NCBI GenBank assembly: GCA_031119155.1
Contig: JAVHYH010000060.1
Location: 1-14,994 of the forward strand
DNA length: 14,994 nt
From: Brevundimonas sp.
GTDB lineage: Bacteria > Pseudomonadota > Alphaproteobacteria > Caulobacterales > Caulobacteraceae
Direction of reading: 5' to 3'
The notes under the pieces were generated by a model, which was given only the letters and a program-made list of their open reading frames with translations, was not told the origin of the DNA and did no database searches. Below are positions 1 to 8,473 of the stretch, piece by piece. The position numbers and the translations under genes were made by a program. Numbering within the stretch: the first letter of the stretch is position 1; each line of letters begins with the position of its first letter.

Positions 1-1315
1 TCGAGGCGCCGGCTGCGGTGTTGTTGATGTTCGTCACGTTGATGAACACAGCTTCGGTCGCCGCGGCGTTGACGTTGGTGTCGTTCTCGTACGGACGCGA
101 GCAGGCGAAGTAGACCGAACGGAAGACCGGGTTGTTGGCGACGGTCTGGGCGTCGTCGATATCCAGGCAGGCCGCGGCCGAGGTCGACGGGTTGGTGACC
201 ACCGAGTTGATGATGGTCGGGTTCACGCCGGTGTTCAGGGTCAGCACGGCGTCGGCGGCCACGGCGGCGTTACGGCCGACGATGGTCCAGTTCGAAACGC
301 GCGGGCGGGTGTAGTAGGTGGTGCCCGACGGAGCCGCCGACCACTCGAAGCCACGGCTGCCGTTGGTCACGGCCGTCGGGCGCTGGGTGATGATGCCGAA
401 CTGGGCGCCGCCCTGCCAGCCGGTGTCGACGTCGAAGCCGTCGTCGTCGGCGCCGTTGATCACGATGCGGCGCAGGTTGACCGTGCCGCCGAAGATTTCG
501 ATGCCGTCATCCGAGCTGTTGTAGGCCTGGATGAACTCGACGGTGGTGCCGTTGCCGACGCCGGCCAGGGTCAGGGCCTGCAGCTCGTTGTTCGGCGAGA
601 TTTCGAAGCCCGAGTAGCGGATCTGGACGTAGCGCAGGCGGCCAGAGTTGTCGCCGGCGGTGTTGCCGCCGTAGTTGGCGCTGGTGCCTTCGATCTGACC
701 GACGCAGGCGACGTTCGGCGCGGTCACGCCCACCGGGCAGACGGCGGTCGGCGCGCGGCCGGCCAGGACGACGCCGCCCCACTGACCTTGCGAGTTCTCG
801 GTCGTGGTGCCGTCGATGTTGGCGCGGCTGGTGAAGATGATCGGGTTGGTCGCGGTGCCTTCAGCGAAGATTTGCGAGCCGCGGTTGACCAGCAGGTAGT
901 CCGAGCCGGCCGAGCCGTACAGGCGGACGCCGGCTTCGATGGTCAGGATGCCTTGCTGGCTTCCGGCGACCGGAGCCGACGGATCGGCGCCCATGTCGGT
1001 GCCGACCTGGGTGCGGTTCGAGATGGCGTAGACGGTGCCGGCGCGCAGCGGAACGGTCAGGTTGCCGGTGATGGTGGTCGGCAGCTGGCAGGCGCGCAGG
1101 GTGCCGTTGGCGACGACGCCGACGTTGGCGAAGCCGGTCGGGCAGTCGGCGGCCGGGGTGCCCGGCGTGACCGGCGGGGTGACCGGCGGAGTGGTCGGGC
1201 CGCCGCCGCCGAAGTCGCCTTCGCCCGGCGAAGCCACTTCAGACGAGCCGCAGGCCGCCAGAGCGAGAGCGCTGGCCGACAGGGCCAGGAGCGTGGTCAG
1301 TTTGAAGCCGTTCAT
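1..1315 (-). CDS. Predicted outer-membrane/surface lipoprotein with beta-helix-like repeats (3' end outside window)
   Basis: The frame is open from the ATG at 1315 to the window edge, giving 438 visible codons with no stop. The N-terminus is a lipoprotein signal: MNGFK, then a hydrophobic stretch, then lipobox LAAC with the lipidated Cys at residue 22. Gly-Ser follows, with no Asp at +2, so Lol sorting to the outer membrane is expected. Residues 23-57 are a flexible Gly/Pro/Thr linker with TPPV repeats. The rest is rich in Asn, Gly, Thr and Ile, with motifs such as DDGIEIFGGTVN (from about 269) and DDDGFD (290-295). These resemble the right-handed beta-helix-like lipoproteins often found near TonB-dependent receptors in Caulobacter-type bacteria. 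That family assignment is from memory of sequence style; the function is unknown. A weak GGTGA ribosome site lies 4 bases before the start. It is divergent from the prepilin peptidase gene; no receptor is visible in the window. Confidence 0.85.
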   Translation of the reverse strand, partial: MNGFKLTTLLALSASALALAACGSSEVASPGEGDFGGGGPTTPPVTPPVTPGTPAADCPTGFANVGVVANGTLRACQLPTTITGNLTVPLRAGTVYAISNRTQVGTDMGADPSAPVAGSQQGILTIEAGVRLYGSAGSDYLLVNRGSQIFAEGTATNPIIFTSRANIDGTTTENSQGQWGGVVLAGRAPTAVCPVGVTAPNVACVGQIEGTSANYGGNTAGDNSGRLRYVQIRYSGFEISPNNELQALTLAGVGNGTTVEFIQAYNSSDDGIEIFGGTVNLRRIVINGADDDGFDVDTGWQGGAQFGIITQRPTAVTNGSRGFEWSAAPSGTTYYTRPRVSNWTIVGRNAAVAADAVLTLNTGVNPTIINSVVTNPSTSAAACLDIDDAQTVANNPVFRSVYFACSRPYENDTNVNAAATEAVFINVTNINNTAAGAS

Positions 1316-1609
1316 CGTTTTCACCGTGTCTGGTCCGAAGGAACTCACGGCAGGTGAGACCGAACGCCCATGCGCCCGATCGTGACGAAGCCCGTCCCCC
1401 GCCTGCCCTGCCCGTGGTTAGAAGCCGGATATGACAGCGGGGCCGCTGGAGCGTGACGGTTCCGGCGCGCTTACGTGAAGATGTCGTATCGCCTTGATGA
1501 AAGACGTTCCCGACACCCCATTTTCGTCACAAAGCGCCCCGGGGCCTTTGGTCTTGCCGTGACGGGACCAGCCGCCTATCCGGGCCTGAAACCACGCGCG
1601 GGAGGCGTC
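1316..1609. promoter_or_regulatory. Divergent intergenic region between lipoprotein and peptidase genes
   Basis: This 294-bp gap must hold the promoters of both divergent genes. I could not pick out a convincing -35/-10 pair for either. It contains a GC-rich near-palindrome at about 1531-1551 (CAAAG ... GCCCCGGGGC ... CTTTG, one unpaired C), which could be an operator or a weak hairpin. The reading frame of the peptidase stays open upstream to 1475, but those extra 45 codons look non-coding. Confidence 0.4.
1601..1605 (+). promoter_or_regulatory. Ribosome binding site that fixes the peptidase start
   Basis: A perfect GGAGG stands 4 bases before a GTG at 1610. No comparable site precedes the upstream in-frame ATG codons at 1475 and 1481, so GTG 1610 is the preferred start. 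Confidence 0.7.
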
Positions 1610-2266
1610 GTGAGCAACACCACTGTCACAGTCGCCTTCGCCATCGTCGGGGCTTTGGCCGGCCCTCTTTTGGCCCTCATCAGCGTACGCCTCCCCGACA
1701 CCGGGGCAGCGCCGCGCACCCATGCCCCGCTCCGCTACGCCGCGTTCGCCCTCGCCGGCGCCGGGATCGGCTGCTGGGCGGCGCTGTCGCAGATGACGGT
1801 TTCGGCGGCCCTGCTGACGGCGGTCCTCGGCTGGCTTCTCCTGCTCATTGCGGTGGTGGACGCCGAGCATTTCTGGCTGCCGGATCAACTGACCCTGCCG
1901 CTGGGGGCCGCCGGCATCGGCGCCGCGATCCTGCCGAACGGGACAGGTCTGCTGAACGCCGCCATCGGCGCCGCCGTGGGTTTCGCCGCCCTGTGGCTGC
2001 TGGCTTTCGCCTACCGAAAGTTCAGAGGCCGCGACGGCCTCGGCGGCGGCGACCCCTTCCTGCTGGCGGCTGGCGGGGCCTGGGTCGGCTGGATGGGCCT
2101 GCCTTCGGTCCTGCTCTGGGCCGCCGCCTCGGGTCTCAGCCTGGTCGCGGCGCGCCTGTTGCTGAAAAGGCCGCTACGGGGCGACGACCGGCTGGCCTTC
2201 GGCGTCTTTCTGGCCATCGGCATCTGGATGACCTGGACCTTCGGCCCGCTGGGCGTCGGGCGATGA
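1610..2266 (+). CDS. Short A24-family prepilin peptidase-like membrane protein
   Basis: The protein has 218 aa from the GTG at 1610 and is almost entirely hydrophobic, with about six membrane segments. A24 aspartyl peptidases cleave leaders of type IV prepilins and type II secretion pseudopilins at the inner membrane. Both expected Asp contexts are present: VVDAEHFWLPD (Asp84) and GLGGGDPFLLAAGGAWVG (Asp148, the GxGD signature). Residues 16-29 (LAGPLLALISVRLP) resemble the first helix of PilD/GspO. However, the cytoplasmic Cys-rich methyltransferase domain that normally follows is missing, so the protein is about 70 residues short. Phe replaces the usual Lys after GGGDP, and the late PFGP-type motif reads LAFG. 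It could be a peptidase without N-methylation activity, or a divergent relative. Its stop overlaps the next gene's start (ATGA), so the two are probably co-transcribed. No pilin or secretion genes are in view. Confidence 0.75.
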   Translation: MSNTTVTVAFAIVGALAGPLLALISVRLPDTGAAPRTHAPLRYAAFALAGAGIGCWAALSQMTVSAALLTAVLGWLLLLIAVVDAEHFWLPDQLTLPLGAAGIGAAILPNGTGLLNAAIGAAVGFAALWLLAFAYRKFRGRDGLGGGDPFLLAAGGAWVGWMGLPSVLLWAAASGLSLVAARLLLKRPLRGDDRLAFGVFLAIGIWMTWTFGPLGVGR

Positions 2267-3269
2267 GCCGCCTCGACGCGGCTGTGGCCTCGCGGTTCGC
2301 CCAGATCGCCCTGGGTCACATCACCCGCGAATATCCCAACAGGCTGGATCACGTCCTGACCGGGCGGCGCGATCTGAAACCCCGCGCGACCTGCACCCGA
2401 TCTTCTTCGGCAGCTACGATTGGCATTCCTGCGTCCACGGCTGGTGGACCCTGTTCACCCTGCAGCGCCTTTACCCGGACAACCCCGAAACCCCGCGCAT
2501 CTGGGCGCTGGCCAATGAGCTGTTCACGCCCGCCAACGTCGCCGCCGAGGTCGCCTATCTGGAACAGCCCTCCAGTCGCGGCTTCGAGCGCCCCTACGGC
2601 TGGGCCTGGCTGCTGATGCTGGCCGCGGAGATGGACCGGCATGACAGCGAGGACGGACGCCGCCGCGCCGCGACCCTGCGCCCGCTGGCCCGCGCCATCG
2701 CCGACCGTTTCCACGCCTTCCTGCCGCTGGCCGCCTATCCGGTTCGGGCGGGAACCCACTACAACACCGCCTTCGCCCTGCGCCTGACGCTGGACTGGGC
2801 CGAGGCGAACGATCCGGTGCTGGCCGCCCTCTGTCGGGAGAAGGCGCTGCTCTGGCACGCCGAGGACCGGGACTGTCAGGTCTGGGAGCCGTCGCAGGAC
2901 GACTTTCTGTCCCCGACCCTGATGGAGGCGGCCCTGATGCGTCGCTTCCTGCACGCCCACGACTTCCAGGACTGGTTCAGGATCTTCCTGCCCCGACTGG
3001 GCTCGCAGAAGCCGGCGACGCTGTTCACCCCCGCCCGCGTCACTGATCGCTCGGACGGCAAGATCGCCCATCTCGACGGCCTGAACCTGAGCCGGGCGTG
3101 GTGCTGGCGAGAGATCGCCTCCGCCCTGCCTGAGGGCGACATCCGCGCCGTGATCGCCCGCAAGGCCGCCGCCACCCATCTGGAGGCCGCCCTGCCCCAT
3201 GTCGCGGGCGACTATGCGGGCGAGCACTGGCTGGCCAGCTTCGCCCTTCTGGCTCTGCTGGCCGACTGA
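2263..3269 (+). pseudogene. DUF2891 family protein, interrupted by a one-base frameshift
   Basis: Translation begins at ATG 2263, overlapping the peptidase stop, and reads MSRLDAAVASRFAQIALGH through to HVLTGRRDLK. Near 2377-2383 (AAACCCC) the frame is lost. The next frame continues DLHPIFFGSYDWHSCVHGWW from 2388 and stays open to the TGA at 3267-3269. Adding one A to the AAA run restores a 335-aa protein, close to the family's usual length as I recall it. Later parts also match my memory of DUF2891, for example FERPYGWAWLL, WEPSQDDFLSPTL, DGLNLSRAWCW and GDYAGEHWLASFALLAL. The function of the family is not known to me; the conserved Trp, His and acidic residues suggest an alpha-helical enzyme fold, which is only inference. 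The break may be a real recent mutation or a homopolymer sequencing error. The intact downstream frame favours a recent or artefactual event. Confidence 0.8.
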
Positions 3270-3275
3270 AACGAA

Positions 3276-3303
3276 AAGGCCCCGACGTTTCCGCCGGGGC
3301 CTT
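3276..3303 (-). terminator. Hairpin terminator after pyrG, probably serving both strands
   Basis: A perfect 9-bp stem, AAGGCCCCG (3276-3284) with CGGGGCCTT (3295-3303), encloses a 10-base loop. Read on the minus strand, the stem runs into CCTTTTCGTTT, a T-rich tail expected of an intrinsic terminator, 21 bases past the pyrG stop. On the plus strand it lies 6 bases after the DUF2891 stop but has no T tract, so it may only partly terminate that transcript. Confidence 0.75.
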
Positions 3304-3324
3304 CTGTCCAGGAGTTCCGCGCGA

Positions 3325-4977
<1,653 letters not shown>

Positions 4978-5041
4978 GGGAGATCACCTTACCGCCGATT
5001 CGGGCGGAGAGTTCTGGAGACTTTGAGGGCGGGAGAGGAAG

Positions 5042-5060
5042 GCGGGGATAAAGTCCCCGC
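5042..5060 (-). other. Small GC hairpin between secG and pyrG
   Basis: GCGGGGA (5042-5048) pairs perfectly with TCCCCGC (5054-5060) around a 5-base loop, just past the secG stop. No T tract follows on the minus strand, so it is more likely a transcript-stabilising or weakly attenuating hairpin than a full terminator. Confidence 0.4.
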
Positions 5061-5066
5061 GCATCC

Positions 5067-5480
5067 TTATTGAGCCGAAGCGGGCTGGGCCGGGGTCGAG
5101 TTCAGGCTCGACTCCAGATCCTGCAGCGACGGCGCGGTCGGTTGGGCCGGAGCGGCCGGGTCGCCGGCCGGAGCCTGCTGTTGCTGCTGGGCGGACGGCG
5201 GCGGCGTGGCCAGATCACCGATCGAGTCGGCGTCGACGATCGAACGGTTGGACCGCTCGACATTGCCCAGGATGGTCAGCGACAGGGCGCAGATGAAGAA
5301 CAGTGCGGCCAGCACCCAGGTCGTCTTGGTCAGCAGATTGCCTGCCCCGCGCGCGCTCATGAAGTTCGACGGGCCTCCGCCCATGCCCAGCGCGCCGCCT
5401 TCGGAGCGCTGGAGCAGCACGACCGCGGCCAGCGCGATCGAGACGAGGATCATGGCGACGAGGAGAATGATCTGGAGCAT
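5067..5480 (-). CDS. secG: Preprotein translocase subunit SecG
   Basis: The 137-aa protein is the small accessory subunit of the SecYEG channel in the inner membrane and assists protein export with SecA. It shows the expected pattern: helix 1 (MLQIILLVAMILVSIALAAV), the conserved loop LLQRSEGGALGMGGG followed by SNFMSARGAGNLLTK, and helix 2 (about residues 53-72). A long low-complexity tail (about 78-137) rich in Ala, Pro, Gln and Ser follows, including a run of five Gln. Many SecG proteins are shorter (about 75-110 aa), so the tail is an extension typical of alphaproteobacteria. I chose ATG 5480, which begins with the canonical MLQ; an in-frame TTG at 5516 would add 12 unlikely residues. No strong ribosome site is evident. 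It lies between tpiA and pyrG on the same strand. Confidence 0.93.
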   Translation of the reverse strand: MLQIILLVAMILVSIALAAVVLLQRSEGGALGMGGGPSNFMSARGAGNLLTKTTWVLAALFFICALSLTILGNVERSNRSIVDADSIGDLATPPPSAQQQQQAPAGDPAAPAQPTAPSLQDLESSLNSTPAQPASAQ

Positions 5481-5538
5481 GACGGCCGATATGTGTGGCG
5501 CACCCGCGCCGATCAAGCGGCGGCGTCTATCACTGAGG

Positions 5539-5639
5539 AAGGGATTAGGGAATAGGGACTGGGGATTAGGGAAAGATGGCGCGCGCCAGGACAGGCTCGA
5601 CCTAATCCCAAATCCCTATTCCCTAATCCCTAATCCCTT
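5539..5639. repeat. Imperfect inverted repeat of GGGATTA/GGGAATA units, G-quadruplex-prone on both strands
   Basis: The left arm (5539-5572) carries five G runs on the plus strand: GGG-ATTA-GGG-AATA-GGG-ACT-GGGG-ATTA-GGG. The right arm (5601-5639) is C-rich on the plus strand; on the minus strand it reads as GGG runs spaced by ATTA, ATTA, AATA and ATTT. The arms can pair over most of their length with one 8-base unit offset, leaving a spacer of about 28 bases that itself contains the palindrome GGCGCGCGCC. Each arm alone meets the usual G3+N1-7 quadruplex pattern. It sits 9 bp past the tpiA stop and 58 bp before secG, inside a likely transcription unit. It may be a dispersed REP-like element or a hairpin that modulates read-through. 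Confidence 0.85.
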
Positions 5640-5648
5640 GAGCGGCCC

Positions 5649-6398
5649 TCAGACGGCCCGGATGATGCCGAGGAAATCCGCCGCCTTCAGCGAGGCGCCG
5701 CCGACGAGGGCGCCGCCGACCTCGGGGGTCGACAGGATGTCGCGGGCGTTGTCCGGCTTGACCGAGCCGCCGTACAGGATCGGCTGATCCGCCACGCCGA
5801 GGCCCAGACGCTCGATCATCGCGGACCGGACGGCGCGGTGCACCTCCTCGATCTGTTCCGGCGTCGGCGTCAGGCCGGTGCCGATGGCCCAGACCGGCTC
5901 GTAGGCGACGGCGAAGGCCTGCCCGGCCAAAGCCAGCGGCAGGGAATGGATCACCTGGTCGCGAACGACCTCGACGGCCTTGCCCGCCTCGCGCTCCTGA
6001 AGCGTCTCGCCGACGCAGATGATCGGCGACAGGCCCGCGGCCAGCGCGGCCTCGGCCTTGGCCAGCACCAGCGCGTTGGTCTCGCCATAGCCCTGCCGAC
6101 GCTCGGAGTGGCCGAGGATCACCAGGGTGGCCCCCGCGTCCTTCAGCATCGGCGCCGATACGTCGCCGGTGTAGGCGCCCGAGGTCTCGGCGCGGCAGTC
6201 CTGCCCGCCCACCTCGACAGCCCCGCCCTCGGCGACACGCGCCAGCCGTTCGACAAGGGTCGCCGGCGGGCACAGGGCCACCCGGCAGTTCGCGGGATCG
6301 GATTTCAGCGCGGCGTCCAGCGCCTCCGCCTCGGCCAGGCTCGCGCCCAGCCCGTTCATTTTCCAATTGCCGGCGATCAACTTCACGGATTGTTTCAT
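5649..6398 (-). CDS. tpiA: Triosephosphate isomerase
   Basis: The 249-aa cytoplasmic enzyme interconverts dihydroxyacetone phosphate and glyceraldehyde 3-phosphate in glycolysis and gluconeogenesis. The N-terminus MKQSVKLIAGNWKMN carries the substrate-binding Asn11 and Lys13. The electrophile His97 lies in ILGHSERR, the catalytic base Glu167 in AYEPVWAIGTG with the mobile loop 6 following it, and the phosphate-binding YGGSVKPDN is at about 209-217. Length is normal and nothing is missing. The start at 6398 has a modest AGAGAG ribosome site. It is divergent from the ppiD-like gene across 137 bp and is first of the tpiA-secG-pyrG series, so a shared promoter for the three is plausible. Confidence 0.98.
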   Translation of the reverse strand: MKQSVKLIAGNWKMNGLGASLAEAEALDAALKSDPANCRVALCPPATLVERLARVAEGGAVEVGGQDCRAETSGAYTGDVSAPMLKDAGATLVILGHSERRQGYGETNALVLAKAEAALAAGLSPIICVGETLQEREAGKAVEVVRDQVIHSLPLALAGQAFAVAYEPVWAIGTGLTPTPEQIEEVHRAVRSAMIERLGLGVADQPILYGGSVKPDNARDILSTPEVGGALVGGASLKAADFLGIIRAV

Positions 6399-6464
6399 CC
6401 GGTCTCTCTAGGCGGCGTCGCGGCGCAAGCCAAGCCACCGACAAAAGGAAGCGGCGCCATCGTC

Positions 6465-6494
6465 TTGCCGTGCTGGCCTTTCACGCCCTATAGG
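6465..6494 (+). promoter_or_regulatory. Candidate promoter for the ppiD-trp gene run
   Basis: TTGCCG (6465-6470) is followed after 18 bases by TATAGG (6489-6494), ending 41 bases before the ppiD-like start. This resembles a housekeeping sigma promoter, with -35 near TTGACG. It is a pattern match only; such matches arise by chance in 137 bp. Confidence 0.4.
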
Positions 6495-6535
6495 CCGAAG
6501 CGGCCCACTTCGCCGCCCTTCCGTCAGGATCGACC

Positions 6536-8473
6536 ATGCTCACCGCCACCCGCAAATTCGCCAAGTCCAAATGGGCTATCGGTCTGTTTGTCTTTCTGGC
6601 CCTGGGCCTTCTGGTCACCGGCGGCTCGCAGATGGGCGATTTCTTCGGCAGCTTCGGGCCGAAGCACGTCATCAGCGCCGGCAACCGCAGCGTCGACGCC
6701 GCCCAGTTCCGCGCCGACATGGACGCCGAGCGCCAGCGTACGCAGGAACAGGCCGGACGCCCGGTCAGCTTCGAGGATCTGGTGGCCGGTGGTCGCCTGA
6801 CCTCCGCCCTGGACCAGCAGGCCAATGTCTATGGCTTCATGGCCTGGGCGTGGGACGCCGGCATCCGTCCGGGCAAGGAACTGGCCCTGCGCCAGATTCG
6901 TCAGATCCCGGCCTTCTTCGATCAGGTCAGCGGCCGTTTCGATGAAGCCCAGTACGAAACCACCCTGCAGCGCGCCAACCTGACCCGCGAGCGCTTCGAA
7001 CAGGAAACCCAGGACCAGATCGTCCTGCGCCACTATGGCTCGGCCATTCAGGCCGGCCTGCGCCTGCCGCGCATCTACGGCGCCGTCGTCGCCAACCAGG
7101 TCGGCCAGACCCGCGACGGTCGCTGGTTCACCGTCACCCAGGCCATGGCCGGGACCGTCGCCGCGCCGACCGACGCCCAACTGACGACCTTCATCCAGCA
7201 GAACGCCAACGACTTCCGGGTGCCGGAACTGCGCAAGGCGACGCTGGTCGTCTTCAGCAACCCCGCTGACGGCCAGGGCGAAATCTCCGAGGCCCGGATC
7301 GAGGAGCGCTTTAACTTCCGCCGTGACGCCCTGTCGCAACCGGAGACGCGTTCGTTCGTCACCCTGACCGCGCCGAACAAGGCCGCCGCCGACCGCATCG
7401 CCGCCGCCCTGCGCGGTGGCCAGACGCCGGAAGCCGTGGCCCAGGCCAACAACATCCAGCCGGTGGTCGAAACCGACCGTCCGCGCACCGCCGTCAGCGA
7501 TCCGGCTGTCGCCGCCGCCATCTTCGGCATGACCCCGAACCAGATCTCCGACCCGATCCAGGCCCGCGTCGGCTTCGTGGTGGCCCAGTTGAACGGCGTC
7601 ACCGCCGGCCGCGCCGTCACCGTGAACGACGTCCGCGCCCAGATCGTCGAAGAACTGCGCGCCGAAGACCGCCGTGGGGCCGTCTACGAGCGGGTCTCGG
7701 CCTATGACAAGGCGCGTCAGGCCGGCAAGACGCTGGAAGCCGCCGTCGCCGAGATCGGCGCTCGCACCCTGTCCCTGCCGCCCGTCACCCAGGACGGACG
7801 CAGCATGGAGGCGCAGACCAGCCCGTTCCCGCCCGAAGTGCTGCAGACCATGTGGCGTCTCGGCCGCAATGGTGAGAGCGAAGTCATTCAGGACAGCCAG
7901 AACGGCTACTTCGTGGTCCGAATCGACGAGATCACCCCGCCGGCCCTGCTGACTCTCGAGCGCCCGGACGTGCGCGCTCAGATCGCCGCGACCTACACCG
8001 CCCGCGAGAACGCCCGTCGCCTGACCACCCTGGCCAACACCCTGTCCGCTCGCGTCCGCGGCGGCGAGGACATCGCTGCCGTCGCCCGCTCGGCCGGCGC
8101 GACGCTGGAGACCGGCGCCAACGTCAGCGCCCAGGATCAGGCGCGTGGCCGGGGCGTCATCGCCGGCCTGTTCACCAGCCCGGTCAATCAGGTCTTCTCG
8201 CAGCAGCAGACCGAGGACAGCTATGTGATCGGCCGCACGGACCGCATCACCGCTCCCGTGGCCGCCACGGCCGCCAACGCCGCCGAAGGCTTCCGGGGTC
8301 GCCTGACCAGCGAAGGCCTGAGCGCGCTGGGCGAATCGGCGATCCGCTCGGCCGCGAACAAGGTCGGCGCCTCCTTCGACGAGCCTCTGGCCCGTGAAGC
8401 GCTGGGTCTCTCGGCTGACGCGGCCGCGACGCCGGCGGGAGCTCCGGCTCCCGCGCCCGCCCCGGCGCGATGA
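6536..8473 (+). CDS. ppiD: PpiD/SurA-type membrane-anchored periplasmic foldase (peptidyl-prolyl isomerase family)
   Basis: The 645-aa protein starts MLTATRKFAKSKWAIG with a positively charged cytoplasmic end and a single membrane helix (about 13-29), placing the rest in the periplasm. Residues 31-180 look like the SurA/PpiD N-terminal chaperone region. Parvulin-like segments follow at about 265-355 (ending ISDPIQARVGFVVAQLNGV) and 400-470 (ESEVIQDSQNGYFVVRID), with a further repeat-like part to about 575. The parvulin segments look degenerate, so chaperone activity may matter more than prolyl isomerisation. The tail is Ala/Pro-rich (PAPAPAPA). PpiD helps newly exported proteins fold at the Sec exit. 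An AGGA ribosome site precedes the ATG. Its stop overlaps the trpE start by 4 bp, linking an envelope chaperone to tryptophan synthesis in one transcript. The ppiD name rests on architecture rather than on close identity. Confidence 0.9.
   Translation: MLTATRKFAKSKWAIGLFVFLALGLLVTGGSQMGDFFGSFGPKHVISAGNRSVDAAQFRADMDAERQRTQEQAGRPVSFEDLVAGGRLTSALDQQANVYGFMAWAWDAGIRPGKELALRQIRQIPAFFDQVSGRFDEAQYETTLQRANLTRERFEQETQDQIVLRHYGSAIQAGLRLPRIYGAVVANQVGQTRDGRWFTVTQAMAGTVAAPTDAQLTTFIQQNANDFRVPELRKATLVVFSNPADGQGEISEARIEERFNFRRDALSQPETRSFVTLTAPNKAAADRIAAALRGGQTPEAVAQANNIQPVVETDRPRTAVSDPAVAAAIFGMTPNQISDPIQARVGFVVAQLNGVTAGRAVTVNDVRAQIVEELRAEDRRGAVYERVSAYDKARQAGKTLEAAVAEIGARTLSLPPVTQDGRSMEAQTSPFPPEVLQTMWRLGRNGESEVIQDSQNGYFVVRIDEITPPALLTLERPDVRAQIAATYTARENARRLTTLANTLSARVRGGEDIAAVARSAGATLETGANVSAQDQARGRGVIAGLFTSPVNQVFSQQQTEDSYVIGRTDRITAPVAATAANAAEGFRGRLTSEGLSALGESAIRSAANKVGASFDEPLAREALGLSADAAATPAGAPAPAPAPAR

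Noticed and set aside
788..1357. 189-aa plus-strand frame opposite the lipoprotein
   Set aside because: It is Gly/Arg/Ala-rich shadow translation. The minus strand has a signal peptide, a lipobox and an unbroken frame.
1531..1551. GC-rich near-palindrome in the divergent region, considered as a terminator
   Set aside because: It has no T tract on either strand and practically no loop. It lies between two divergent starts where no transcript should end.
1475..1609. Upstream 45-codon extension of the prepilin peptidase from ATG 1475
   Set aside because: It has no ribosome site and its Arg/Pro-rich residues do not fit the family. The GTG at 1610 has GGAGG at the right distance and starts just before the first helix.
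5206..5787. 193-aa plus-strand frame crossing the G-rich inverted repeat
   Set aside because: It spans antisense parts of secG and tpiA and the repeat itself; there is no family resemblance.
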